A DNA stretch of 64,000 nucleotides from Bacilli bacterium (GTDB lineage Bacteria; Bacillota_I; Bacilli_A; RF39; UBA660). Below are positions 26,466 through 34,548 of the stretch, piece by piece (the first letter of the stretch is position 1; the number at the start of each line of letters is the position of its first letter). A program made the position numbers and the translations under genes. The notes beneath the pieces were generated by a model. The model did no database searches and was not told the origin of the DNA. It saw nothing but the letters and a program-made list of their open reading frames with translations. The stretch covers positions 1 through 64,000 of the forward strand of contig JAEENX010000002.1 in NCBI GenBank assembly GCA_016283935.1, written 5' to 3'.

Positions 26466-27977
26466 TACTTTAATATCTTTAATATCTTTTCTCTTTAGAT
26501 CAATTATATCTAAGATATCTTTATTATATTTATCAAATTCATTGTTGATAATTTGATCAATGTCAGCTAATACTTCTTTACCATTTCTTCTTGAATTTAA
26601 TCTAACTGCAATAGAAACTATTTGAGCTTCAATTGGTATTTTATTACCAACTAATTTATTTGGTAATCCAGTACCATTGAATAATTCAAATGCATTTTTA
26701 ATAATATTCTTAGCTATCTTTTTATCTTCTTTTAAATTATCGTCTATATAAGTTTCAAGTATAGTTAAACCATATTCTACTTCTTCAAATATAGTTCTAT
26801 ATGTTACTTTAGTTTCATTTTTCATAGCTATAGCACCTACATTATATAAAGGAGCATATTTAACTATCTTATTAACTATGTCATGATCTATTTTATATTC
26901 TGGAATAAATTTCATTTCAGTAGCAATTATTCTAACTATTCTCTTTAAATCTTTTGAAGATTCAGTATCACATATATTATCAACAATCTTATTCATGATT
27001 AAGTTTGTATTCTTTAAATCTTTAGAATCTCTTCTAACTTCTGATACTTTTTCTTGTTTATCTTTTATAACTAATTCTTGTTTATTAATTATTACATTCA
27101 TGTTTCTAGAATCTAAATAAACATTAATTAGATTATTCATTCTTTTTCTTATATGATCTACATTGAATGGTTTAATTAATAAATCAGCTATATCATATGT
27201 ATACATTCTTTTTCTAGTTGCTTTTGTTTCATCACCTGAAATGATTGATACAGGTACTTTCTTAAATAAATCATTATCTTTTAAGAAATCTAATACTACA
27301 AATCCATCTGCAACTGGCATTATTATATCTAGGAAAATACCAACTATATTAATATCAGATTTATTCATTAAATGTTCTTTAATTAATTCAATTGCTTCAT
27401 TTCCATTTTTAGCAGTAATAATATTATATTGATCAACAAATATTTTTTTAACTGCATTTCTCATGATAGAAGAATCATCTACAATTAATAATGTTGGATT
27501 AGTAATTTCCATAGATTTTTTCTTTTTACTTTCTTCTATTTCATTTACTTGTCTTTTTAATTTATTGTTTTCTATTTCAGTTCTATCTAAATCATCTTGA
27601 ATATCTTCAGATGCTAAGAATAAGAATTCATTTCCACTTATAGTTATATATCTAATTATTTGATTATAATATGAATATTTACCATCTTTATCTATTTTTC
27701 TATATTTAAATCTTACTTCATCATTACCTTTGAAATGTTCTTGTCTAGCTCTTTCAAATTTTAAGTAATCAACAAACATAGAAAAATCATCTTTATGTGT
27801 TGTTTTATGTAGAGAAGATACAAAACTATCTAAACTCATTCTTGAAACTATTTCTAATTCGTTTTTTGAATTGTGATTCATTATTGTTACAATTAATCTC
27901 TTCATATCAATTGAAACTAAATTAGTATAGTTATTATTAAGTGTCGCTTCAAAATTTTCTATTATCTTCTTGTCCAT
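26460..27977 (-). CDS. Response-regulator protein with degenerate HD-GYP domain
   Basis: 505 aa. The N-terminal about 130 residues look PAS-like (VRFKYRKIDKDGKYSYYNQI); then a coiled Lys/Glu linker; a receiver domain (about 160-285, TLLIVDDSSIMRNAV, phospho-acceptor in FLDIIMPVADG, and KPF); and a C-terminal helical domain that aligns with HD-GYP. The HD pair is missing (YNVGAIAM where LHDIGKIAI is usual), and the HHExxDGxGYP region reads AFELFNGTGLPNKL. c-di-GMP hydrolysis is therefore unlikely. A ligand-binding or partner-binding role is inferred. The start at 27977 has GAGGG 10 nt upstream. No cognate kinase is adjacent. Confidence 0.78.
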   Translation of the reverse strand: MDKKIIENFEATLNNNYTNLVSIDMKRLIVTIMNHNSKNELEIVSRMSLDSFVSSLHKTTHKDDFSMFVDYLKFERARQEHFKGNDEVRFKYRKIDKDGKYSYYNQIIRYITISGNEFLFLASEDIQDDLDRTEIENNKLKRQVNEIEESKKKKSMEITNPTLLIVDDSSIMRNAVKKIFVDQYNIITAKNGNEAIELIKEHLMNKSDINIVGIFLDIIMPVADGFVVLDFLKDNDLFKKVPVSIISGDETKATRKRMYTYDIADLLIKPFNVDHIRKRMNNLINVYLDSRNMNVIINKQELVIKDKQEKVSEVRRDSKDLKNTNLIMNKIVDNICDTESSKDLKRIVRIIATEMKFIPEYKIDHDIVNKIVKYAPLYNVGAIAMKNETKVTYRTIFEEVEYGLTILETYIDDNLKEDKKIAKNIIKNAFELFNGTGLPNKLVGNKIPIEAQIVSIAVRLNSRRNGKEVLADIDQIINNEFDKYNKDILDIIDLKRKDIKDIKVK

Positions 27978-28048
27978 ATAATTCATACCCTCTTCTATCT
28001 TTATACATTGAAAATTATAACATTAAAAAGTAATCTTGGCAAATTAAA

Positions 28049-28071
28049 AGATTCAAGAAAATCTTGAATCT
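28049..28071 (-). terminator. Weak terminator after upp
   Basis: Stem AGATTCAAGA/TCTTGAATCT at the upp stop, followed on the minus strand by only a short, broken T-run. Confidence 0.55.
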
Positions 28072-28696
28072 ATTTAGTACCGAAAATTCTATCTCCTGCA
28101 TCACCTAAACCTGGTACAATGTACTTATTTTCGTTTAAATGATCATCAATATGAGCTGCATATATTTGAACATCTGGATGAGTTTCTTCTACTGCTTTTA
28201 GTCCTTCAGGTGCAGCTATTATACATAAAAATTTAATTTTCTTTACACCTATGCTTTTTAATTCAGCTATAGTATCTAATGCTGAACCTCCTGTTGCAAG
28301 CATTGGATCAAGAATAATTACTTCACGATTAACTATATCTTTTGGTACTTTAAAGAAATATCTATGAGGAACAAAAGTTTCTTCATCACGATACATCCCT
28401 ATATGTCCTATTTTAGCATTTGGTAATACTTTTAAAACACCATCAACCATTCCTGTACCAGCTCTTAAGATTGGTAAAAATGCATAGTTGTCTTCATTTA
28501 ATCTTCCTGTCTTCATCTCAGTGATTGGTGTTTCGATAGTTATATCATCTAACTTAGCATCTTTAAAAGCTTCATATAATAAGAATATTCCTATCTCTGA
28601 TACTAGTTCTCTAAATTCTTTAGTTCCTGTATCTTTACTTCTTAAAATTGATAATTTATGAGTTATCAATGGATGATTTAATTCAATTGTCTTCAT
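28070..28696 (-). CDS. upp: Uracil phosphoribosyltransferase
   Basis: 208 aa, normal length. Converts uracil and PRPP to UMP (pyrimidine salvage). The PRPP-binding loop [16 protein letters not shown] and the C-terminal [16 protein letters not shown] are conserved. It starts 9 nt after the stop of the uracil permease gene, so import and salvage are cotranscribed. Both should be controlled by the leader at 30162-30311. Confidence 0.97.
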   Translation of the reverse strand: MKTIELNHPLITHKLSILRSKDTGTKEFRELVSEIGIFLLYEAFKDAKLDDITIETPITEMKTGRLNEDNYAFLPILRAGTGMVDGVLKVLPNAKIGHIGMYRDEETFVPHRYFFKVPKDIVNREVIILDPMLATGGSALDTIAELKSIGVKKIKFLCIIAAPEGLKAVEETHPDVQIYAAHIDDHLNENKYIVPGLGDAGDRIFGTK

Positions 28697-28705
28697 ATTT
28701 ACCTC

Positions 28706-30127
28706 TTATTTTTTCTTTGTTGTTTTTTTCTTAGCAGGCGCTTTTTTTGCTACTGCTTTTTTTACTTCCTTTTTTACTTCATTTTTAATTGTATTAACAG
28801 CAGCTTCTGTTTCAGATGGAATTTCCCAGTCTAATTCATTTTGAAGTGTTTCTTTATCAGCAGGAATTATTAAGTTTAAAATAATACCTACTATTGCAGC
28901 TAAACTCATTCCTGAGAAAGCAATGTCTAAATCTCCATTTGCAATTGAGATTGTAGCTCCTCCTAAACCAATTACTAACATAGCAGCTGCAACTGCAACG
29001 TTTTTATTATCATCAAAGTTAACTTGATTTTTGATTAATACTTTTAAACCATTTACTGCAATAAATCCATATAATAAGATTGATACTCCACCTAAAACTG
29101 GTGCTGGTATTAATTGTACTAATGCAGTAAATTTGCCAAAGAAACCTAAGATGATAGCAAATATAGCAGCTAATCCAATTACTTTAACAGATGCAACTTT
29201 AGTAATACCAACTACTGCAGTATTTTCACCATAAGTAGTATTAGCAGGTCCTCCTAATGCACCAGCAACAAATGTTGCTAAACCATCACCTAATAATGTT
29301 CTATCAAGTCCTGGATCTTGGATTAAATCTCTACCAATAATATTTGATAAAGATGTATGATCTCCAATATGTTCACACATAGTTACAAGTGCAATTGGTG
29401 CAATTGTAATAAGTGCAGCAAAGCTTACTTCATAATGTACAAATGGAATTTGGAAATTAGGAACTTGTAACCAAGCTGCTTCTACTACTTTTGTAAAATC
29501 TACTAATCCTAAACAAGCAGATAATACATATCCTGATATAATACCAATTAAGAAAGGTATAACTTTCCATAAACCTTTTGCTCTAGTCATTACTAAAGCA
29601 GTAACTAAGAATGATACTAATGCAACTACTGCATTTTTCCATTCAAATACTTGTCCTTCTGCAATTCCAATATTTGAGATTGCTGATGAAGCAAGTCCTA
29701 AACCTATAACCATAATCATTGGTCCAATAACTACTGGTGGTAATAGTTTCTCTAACCAATTTTTTCCAGTGAAGTGAATGATAGTAGCAACTATAATATA
29801 AATTAAACCTACTGCCATTACTCCAGTCATTGCTCCGGATATGCCACCTTTAACATAAGCAGCAGCTATTGGTGCAATGAATGCAAATGAACTTCCTAGG
29901 TAAACTGGTGATTTACCTTTTGTACATAAAATATAAATTAATGTACCAATACCAGATGCAACTAATGCAACTGGAATAGTTAATACTTCTGCTCCTGCAG
30001 CTGCGTTAACAAGAATTGGAACTAATACTGTAGCTCCGAACATTGCGAAGACATGTTGGAATGCTAAAATAATCCACTTTGCTATAGGTGGAGTTTCTTC
30101 AACATCATATGTCATTCTTTTTTTCAT
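28706..30127 (-). CDS. uraA: Uracil permease (NCS2 family)
   Basis: 473 aa, about 14 membrane segments. Imports uracil, probably with protons. NCS2 features: ILAFQHVFAMFGATVLVP near the start, CEHIGDHTSLSNI with the conserved Glu, and GLGGPANTTYGENTAVVGIT. The C-terminus carries an extra Lys/Ala-rich tail (about 445-473, KKAVAKKAPAKKKTTKKK). I start it at the ATG at 30127 with GGAAGAG 7 nt upstream; the longer frame from a TTG at 30166 would begin inside the attenuator. It is the first gene of uraA-upp. Confidence 0.95.
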   Translation of the reverse strand: MKKRMTYDVEETPPIAKWIILAFQHVFAMFGATVLVPILVNAAAGAEVLTIPVALVASGIGTLIYILCTKGKSPVYLGSSFAFIAPIAAAYVKGGISGAMTGVMAVGLIYIIVATIIHFTGKNWLEKLLPPVVIGPMIMVIGLGLASSAISNIGIAEGQVFEWKNAVVALVSFLVTALVMTRAKGLWKVIPFLIGIISGYVLSACLGLVDFTKVVEAAWLQVPNFQIPFVHYEVSFAALITIAPIALVTMCEHIGDHTSLSNIIGRDLIQDPGLDRTLLGDGLATFVAGALGGPANTTYGENTAVVGITKVASVKVIGLAAIFAIILGFFGKFTALVQLIPAPVLGGVSILLYGFIAVNGLKVLIKNQVNFDDNKNVAVAAAMLVIGLGGATISIANGDLDIAFSGMSLAAIVGIILNLIIPADKETLQNELDWEIPSETEAAVNTIKNEVKKEVKKAVAKKAPAKKKTTKKK

Positions 30128-30161
30128 ATAATCTCTTCCTTTCGTTTTAGGTGTAATTTTG

Positions 30162-30198
30162 CTCAAAAAAAAGAAGATATGCCACCAATATCTTCTTT
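30162..30198 (-). terminator. Attenuator terminator upstream of uraA
   Basis: Stem AAAGAAGATAT/ATATCTTCTTT (30170-30180 and 30188-30198) with a 7-nt loop and a run of eight T on the minus strand, ending about 35 nt before the uraA start. The proximal arm overlaps the stop codon of the leader ORF (30197-30199), so a ribosome finishing the leader would prevent stem formation. Confidence 0.85.
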
Positions 30199-30286
30199 AA
30201 TTGAAAAAATAAAAATTAGAAAAAATAAACCCTATATGTTTTCTAGTTGCTAAAATTGATTGTTGTAAACATATAGCATTTCTCAT
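30197..30286 (-). CDS. Leader peptide of the uraA-upp attenuator
   Basis: 29-aa ORF starting MRNAICLQQS and ending GFIFSNFYFFN. The ATG at 30286 has a good SD (AAGGGTG, 6 nt away). Its last dozen codons are very U-rich (Phe, Ile, Tyr) and it stops within the first arm of a terminator. In enterobacterial pyrBI, a U-rich leader ORF like this senses UTP: low UTP makes polymerase pause in the U tract, the ribosome catches up and blocks the terminator. The same logic fits here. No PyrR-binding consensus was seen. Function is inferred from arrangement. Confidence 0.7.
   Translation of the reverse strand: MRNAICLQQSILATRKHIGFIFSNFYFFN
30232..30276 (-). promoter_or_regulatory. Perfect 10-bp hairpin inside the uraA leader ORF
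   Basis: CTATATGTTT (30232-30241) and AAACATATAG (30267-30276) can pair around a 25-nt loop, just before the U-rich tract. It may act as a polymerase pause hairpin and would be unfolded by a translating ribosome. Confidence 0.6.
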
Positions 30287-30305
30287 ATTTAACACCCTTA
30301 AAAGA

Positions 30306-30334
30306 ATTATATAAAATTATATTTTATTTTTCAA
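30306..30334 (-). promoter_or_regulatory. uraA-upp promoter
   Basis: TTGAAA (30329-30334), 17-nt spacer, TATAAT (30306-30311) on the minus strand. Predicted start near 30299, only a few nt before the SD of the leader peptide. Confidence 0.85.
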
Positions 30335-30337
30335 TAA

Positions 30338-30365
30338 AAAAAGAAATGTTTTTACATTTCTTTTT
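30338..30365 (-). terminator. cmk terminator
   Basis: Stem AAAAAGAAATGT/ACATTTCTTTTT with flanking T-run on the minus strand at the cmk 3' end, immediately upstream of the uraA promoter. Confidence 0.78.
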
Positions 30366-31024
30366 TAATCATTTGCTTCAATAATTGTTCTTGGTTTATT
30401 TGGATCAATTTTTTCAATCATTTCTCCAAATACTTGTTCTAATGTTTTATTAGATGTTTCAATTTCAAATGCACCCATTGGTCTAACAAAATTACCTCTT
30501 AAGTCATATAAATCTCTTGCATCTAATTCTTTTTCTATTTCTACTCTATCAACATCAGGTTTTTCTGCCATTAATCTTTTAACACGAGTTTCTTTATCGG
30601 CATATATATAGAATTTATAATCAGCATCTGGTGCTACTCTTGTTCCTACATCTCTTCCATCTAATACAACATTGTTTTTATCTAAATAATGTCTTTGTAA
30701 TAAAGTAACAATATTTTGTACATCTTTATTATTTGCTACCTTAGAAGAATTAATTGATACTTCTTTTGTTCTAATAGCATCAGTTACATTTATTCCATTT
30801 AATAATACATTATTGTTATCATCATATGATATATCTAATGTATTTAAATATTCTATAGTTTGATCTCTATTATTATCTATATCTAGTCCTTTTGTTAACA
30901 TTTCATATGTTATACATCTAAAGAAATCTCCTGCTGAAACTCTTTTAAATCCTAAATGATTTGCAATCATATCAGCTAATGTTGTTTTTCCATTTCCAGA
31001 TAATCCATCTATTGTAATTACCAT
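30365..31024 (-). CDS. cmk: Cytidylate kinase
   Basis: 219 aa. Phosphorylates CMP/dCMP with ATP. The P-loop is GLSGNGKTT (residues 7-15). The NMP-binding FKRVSAGDFFR and NNVVLDGRDVGTRVAPDADY segments are conserved, as is the Arg-rich lid (ARDLYDLRGNF). It has its own terminator and lies directly before the uraA-upp unit, giving a small pyrimidine-nucleotide cluster. Confidence 0.95.
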   Translation of the reverse strand: MVITIDGLSGNGKTTLADMIANHLGFKRVSAGDFFRCITYEMLTKGLDIDNNRDQTIEYLNTLDISYDDNNNVLLNGINVTDAIRTKEVSINSSKVANNKDVQNIVTLLQRHYLDKNNVVLDGRDVGTRVAPDADYKFYIYADKETRVKRLMAEKPDVDRVEIEKELDARDLYDLRGNFVRPMGAFEIETSNKTLEQVFGEMIEKIDPNKPRTIIEAND

Positions 31025-31139
31025 ATAATCACTTCCTATAATAATTATAGTATATATATATTTTGGTGCAACAAATTATTATTTGTCTTTACATATATAA
31101 TAGATGGATAAATAATATTATCTAATATATAATATACAT

Positions 31140-31697
31140 GTGATGTATATGAAATATATTGTAAGAAATATAAATGATATAGATAAAAATATACTTGATG
31201 AATTCTATAATAAAATATATGAAATAAAAAGAAATAGAATTAGTAAAGACAATTATTTATCTATATATGCTGAATATCTATTATGTAATTTATTAAAAGA
31301 ATATAATATAGATTATGACAATATTTCTATATTAGAAAACGAAAATGGTAAACCATATATCAAAGATAGTAATATATACTACTCTATATCTCATTCAGGT
31401 AAATATGTAATTGTATGTATAAATGATTTACCTATAGGAATAGATATTCAAGAAAGAAAAAATAGTAAGAAAAATGATTTTATATTAAATGAATCAGAAT
31501 ATAAATATGATTATATAGATATATTTTCTTTAAAAGAATCATATATAAAATGTATTGGTTCTAATATTAATCATATGAAAGATATTACTTTTAATTTAGA
31601 TAATAAAATATTATCTAATAAAGATGGATATGAATTTATACAAATTAAAGATATACCTAATTATGTTATATCTATATGCATAAAAAAAACTAACTAG
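31140..31697 (+). CDS. 4'-phosphopantetheinyl transferase (Sfp type)
   Basis: 185 aa. Transfers phosphopantetheine from CoA to a carrier-protein Ser. The family motifs are present: ISHSGKYVIV (His), PIGIDIQE (Mg-binding Asp) and FSLKESYIKCIG (Glu/Lys). It is short for the Sfp group (usually about 200-240 aa) but complete. The start is uncertain: GTG at 31140, ATG at 31143 and ATG at 31149 are all in frame and no good SD is visible, so translation may be from a very short leader. It is a lone plus-strand gene. With no NRPS/PKS in the window, the fatty-acid ACP is the likely substrate. Confidence 0.85.
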   Translation: MMYMKYIVRNINDIDKNILDEFYNKIYEIKRNRISKDNYLSIYAEYLLCNLLKEYNIDYDNISILENENGKPYIKDSNIYYSISHSGKYVIVCINDLPIGIDIQERKNSKKNDFILNESEYKYDYIDIFSLKESYIKCIGSNINHMKDITFNLDNKILSNKDGYEFIQIKDIPNYVISICIKKTN

Positions 31698-31710
31698 TAA
31701 TAGTTAGTTT
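31687..31710. terminator. Bidirectional terminator
   Basis: Stem AAACTAACTA/TAGTTAGTTT between the convergent PPTase gene (+) and the ORF remnant (-), with T-runs in both directions. Confidence 0.78.
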
Positions 31711-31926
31711 TTATTTGCTTTTTTTATTTTGATTTTGACTTTCATAGAACTCTTTCATTTCTTCTACAGTTCCACCCATATGGATTGCTATGTTTTTATC
31801 TGAATCAAACATACCACATATTATTTGGCCAAAGTCAGCACCTGATAATTTACCAATTAATCCAGCTCCAATTGCAATAGATGAAATAGGTACATCATTA
31901 TCAACAGGGATATTATTAAAGCAATA
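31711..31926 (-). pseudogene. 5'-truncated ORF remnant downstream of tRNA-Leu
   Basis: About 72 codons of good-looking coding sequence (VPISSIAIGAGLIGKLSGAD ... MGGTVEEMKEFYES), but with no ATG/GTG/TTG start after the tRNA-Leu terminator. The frame stays open back through the tRNA, where the only Met (32007) lies. The first usable ATG would leave only about 35 residues. It looks like the 3' end of a gene cut off next to the tRNA. A non-standard ATT start cannot be excluded. Family not recognised. Confidence 0.45.
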
Positions 31927-31930
31927 AAAA

Positions 31931-31950
31931 AGATTAACATTAGTTAATCT
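31931..31950 (-). terminator. Terminator after tRNA-Leu
   Basis: Stem AGATTAAC/GTTAATCT followed on the minus strand by TTTTTATTG. Confidence 0.8.
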
Positions 31951-31963
31951 TTTATAAACTATA

Positions 31964-32050
31964 TGGTGCCCCAAGCCGGACTCGAACCGGCACGTTATCG
32001 CTAACAATGGATTTTGAGTCCATCGCGTCTACCAATTCCGCCATTGGGGC
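31964..32050 (-). tRNA. tRNA-Leu (CAA)
   Basis: 87 nt including an encoded CCA. Acceptor GCCCCAA/TTGGGGC, a class II long variable arm, T-loop GGTTCGAGTCC and anticodon loop CTCAAAA give anticodon CAA, which reads TTG. It is on the same strand as tRNA-Gln and scpB and is closed by a terminator. Confidence 0.96.
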
Positions 32051-32113
32051 ATCACATAAAAAATTATATCATATTTTAATAAAAAAACAATGTGTAATAC
32101 ATTGTTATTTTTA

Positions 32114-32189
32114 TGGTTACCCAAGTTGGATTCGAACCAACGGAATGGAAGATCCAGAGTCTTCTGCCTTACCACTTGGCTATTGGGCA
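32114..32189 (-). tRNA. tRNA-Gln (CTG)
   Basis: 76 nt with encoded CCA. U1-A72-type acceptor TGCCCAA/TTGGGTA, T-loop GGTTCGAATCC and anticodon loop CTCTGGA give anticodon CTG, which reads CAG. Its first 10 nt overlap the last codons and the stop of scpB (32180-32189), so RNase P maturation would cut the scpB message before its stop codon. Confidence 0.95.
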
Positions 32190-32773
32190 GTATCATCATC
32201 TTCTACATCTTTATATGTAGAAGTAAATAGATCTGTTTCATCATCTTTTGATGGTTCTTCTTTCTTTACTTCAGGTAAATCTTCTATAGTAGCTAATCCA
32301 AAATAATCTAAGAACTCAGATGTTGTTCTATATAAATTTGGTCTACCAGGCATATCACTTTTACCTGCTTCTTTTATTAATCCTTTTGCAACTAATTTTC
32401 TAATTAATCCTCTTGTATCTACTCCTCTTAATTCAGAAATTTCAACTGTACTAATTGGTTGATTATAAGCAATTATAGCAAGTGTTTCTAATGCTGCTTG
32501 ACTTAATTTGTTAGTACCAGGATTAACTACTAATTTTTGATAGTATTCTTTATGTTCTTCTTTTGTTGTTAATTTAAAAGCATTACCAAGATATGAAATT
32601 CTTAATCCTCTTGATTTGTCTTCATATCTTTTCTTTAATTCAGATAGTAATTCTTTTACTTGATCAGGTTCTAAAGACATTATTTCAGTTATACTTTCTA
32701 ATGATACTCCTTCATCCCCCATTACAAATAAAATACCCTCTAATATTCCTAATAATTCTTCTTTGTTTTCCAT
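32180..32773 (-). CDS. scpB: Segregation and condensation protein B
   Basis: 197 aa. Kleisin partner of SMC-ScpA, with two winged-helix domains. Diagnostic stretches are ILEGILFVMGDEGVSLE, AALETLAIIAYNQPIS, ELRGVDTRGLIRKLVAKGLI and GRPNLYRTT. I start it at the ATG at 32773; a GTG at 32782 overlapping the scpA stop is an alternative. The C-terminal tail is acidic (VEDDDTAQ). Its final Ala-Gln codons and TAG lie within tRNA-Gln. It is an operon with scpA. Confidence 0.94.
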   Translation of the reverse strand: MENKEELLGILEGILFVMGDEGVSLESITEIMSLEPDQVKELLSELKKRYEDKSRGLRISYLGNAFKLTTKEEHKEYYQKLVVNPGTNKLSQAALETLAIIAYNQPISTVEISELRGVDTRGLIRKLVAKGLIKEAGKSDMPGRPNLYRTTSEFLDYFGLATIEDLPEVKKEEPSKDDETDLFTSTYKDVEDDDTAQ

Positions 32774-32778
32774 GCTGA

Positions 32779-33498
32779 TCACTTCATTTCTAGGTATATG
32801 TCTCCAAAGTTTTTATCTTGAGTTATATTAATTTCATTATTTTTACTCATATTTAATACAGATAAGAATGTAACTACAACATATGGCTTAGTTACTTGTT
32901 CAAAAAGTGATGTGAATTCACATTTCTTTTTAGTTTTTAATATATTTCTTATTTGTACTGTTCTATCTCCTACAGATAACTCTTTTTTTGTTATTTTAGT
33001 ATTAAGAGGTTTATTTAATTTTTCTCTTTCTAAAAATAACTTTAATGCATTTACTAAATCATCAACTGATACATCACCAGGATTTACTGATGCTCCTTCT
33101 TCACGGAAGTCAGATAAATCACTTGGTAATTTAGTATAGAAATCACTTCTTCTATCTTCTAGTTCTTTAAATGTAGAAGTTACTTCTTTCATTTGTTGAT
33201 ATTCTAATAATCTATCTCTTAAATCTTCTGCTGAATTTAATTCATATTCATCAGATTCTTCTTCATCGTCTTTATGAAGTAATGTTCTAGATTTTAAATG
33301 AATTAATTCTGCTGCCATGACTAAATAGTCTGCAGCTATATCCATATTCATTTCTTTTGAATTATTAATAAAATCTAAATATTGTTTAGTAATAGATTCT
33401 ATGTTTATATCATAGATATCCATCTTACTACTTCTTATTAAATGCAATAGAAGGTCCAAAGGACCTTCAAAATCATTTACTGTAAAATTATATATCAT
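32779..33498 (-). CDS. scpA: Segregation and condensation protein A
   Basis: 239 aa. Kleisin subunit of the SMC condensin complex. The N-terminus FEGPLDLLLHLIRSSKMDIY is diagnostic; the middle is acidic (DDEEESDEYE) and the C-terminus is a winged helix. Its ATG overlaps the TGA of the 324-aa membrane protein (ATGA), and its own TGA overlaps the scpB start region, so translation is coupled along the operon. Confidence 0.95.
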   Translation of the reverse strand: MIYNFTVNDFEGPLDLLLHLIRSSKMDIYDINIESITKQYLDFINNSKEMNMDIAADYLVMAAELIHLKSRTLLHKDDEEESDEYELNSAEDLRDRLLEYQQMKEVTSTFKELEDRRSDFYTKLPSDLSDFREEGASVNPGDVSVDDLVNALKLFLEREKLNKPLNTKITKKELSVGDRTVQIRNILKTKKKCEFTSLFEQVTKPYVVVTFLSVLNMSKNNEINITQDKNFGDIYLEMK

Positions 33499-34469
33499 TT
33501 ACAATCAAATCCTTTACCAGTTTCAGCATAATGAATAACCTTGGCTTTAGAATCCTTTTCGTAATAGTTATTATCTGTTACTGTTTCAGGTATCATGTAT
33601 CCATGTTCTAAATCTAATGATGCTTTAAATGTGAATCCATCAGCATCTTCTTCTGTACTAGATACACCAGCACCTAAGTTAGTAGATTTAGTTTGATACT
33701 CTGAATATAATTCTAGATATGCTGAATCATCATAGTCAGATTTAACAAACTTATATGTTTCTTCAATTGATAATAAGTAATCATTTTTAAATGTATATTT
33801 AATAATATGATTATTATTACTACATACAAATGAACCTATTTCTTGTTCATTCTTTGTATATGTAATATCTGGATAAGTGGCATCAGTCATCTTTACCATT
33901 TTTCCAAAATATTTGAAGTTAGTGTTAAATGTCAAACCACCTGCTGTTAAGATAGTATCTTTTGGAGTAAAGTCATATATTCCTGATAATTTAATAGCAG
34001 CGATTTTTTCTAGACTATTTGAATATATTTCTAAATAATATTCTTCTTCATCAAAATCGATTTTTTCATTTAAACTGAATATTCTACAATTAATTGTACT
34101 TTCATTTAATTTGAAAGCTTGAATAACAATTCCATTGTATTTCATATTAGTAGATGTATCTAATAATTGATATGTACTACCATCTAAGTATTTAGTTTCA
34201 GTTGGTTCTGGTTCATCAACTACAACTACATCTTTATGTAACCATTTATATACAAAAGATTTTTCATCATTGGCAATTGTATATACTAATGGAAGTGCAA
34301 TTAATACAATACCAAACATTACTAACATTTCTAGAACTAGAATTGGTTTACCAATTCTATCCTTTCTTAATTCTCCAATTACTGCTGGTTGAACAGTTTT
34401 TGGATCAAAAGGTGCTTCTACTTGTTGATTAGTAGTTTGATTGTTTGGAGTTTGAATATTGTTATTCAT
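33495..34469 (-). CDS. Single-pass membrane protein upstream of scpA
   Basis: 324 aa. Asn/Gln-rich cytoplasmic N-terminus (1-35), transmembrane helix (about 44-64), then an extracellular beta-rich domain. The part around 225-300 (YKFVKSDYDDSAYLELYSEY) resembles DUF1307/YehR-like lipoprotein sequences, but the match is weak. The C-terminus ends in Cys-Lys. It overlaps scpA by 4 nt and so is the first gene of a three-gene unit. A functional link with ScpAB is not evident. Confidence 0.65.
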   Translation of the reverse strand: MNNNIQTPNNQTTNQQVEAPFDPKTVQPAVIGELRKDRIGKPILVLEMLVMFGIVLIALPLVYTIANDEKSFVYKWLHKDVVVVDEPEPTETKYLDGSTYQLLDTSTNMKYNGIVIQAFKLNESTINCRIFSLNEKIDFDEEEYYLEIYSNSLEKIAAIKLSGIYDFTPKDTILTAGGLTFNTNFKYFGKMVKMTDATYPDITYTKNEQEIGSFVCSNNNHIIKYTFKNDYLLSIEETYKFVKSDYDDSAYLELYSEYQTKSTNLGAGVSSTEEDADGFTFKASLDLEHGYMIPETVTDNNYYEKDSKAKVIHYAETGKGFDCK

Positions 34470-34527
34470 GTCTATCCCCTCAATTCTCTACTTTATTATA
34501 GCAAAAATAGTTAGTAAAGAAAATAAA

Positions 34528-34548
34528 AAAGTAGAATTATTCTACTTT
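34528..34548 (-). terminator. miaB terminator
   Basis: Stem AAAGTAGAA/TTCTACTTT with T-run on the minus strand, overlapping the miaB stop. Confidence 0.78.

Noticed and set aside
30128-30166. TTG start extending uraA by 13 codons
   Set aside because: It would begin in the T-run of the attenuator; the ATG at 30127 has a good SD.
30162-30334. PyrR-type attenuator
   Set aside because: No PyrR-binding hairpin consensus was found; the leader ORF arrangement explains the structure better.
31711-32007. Full 98-aa protein starting at 32007
   Set aside because: Its first 25 codons are tRNA-Leu and terminator sequence, so that start cannot be real.
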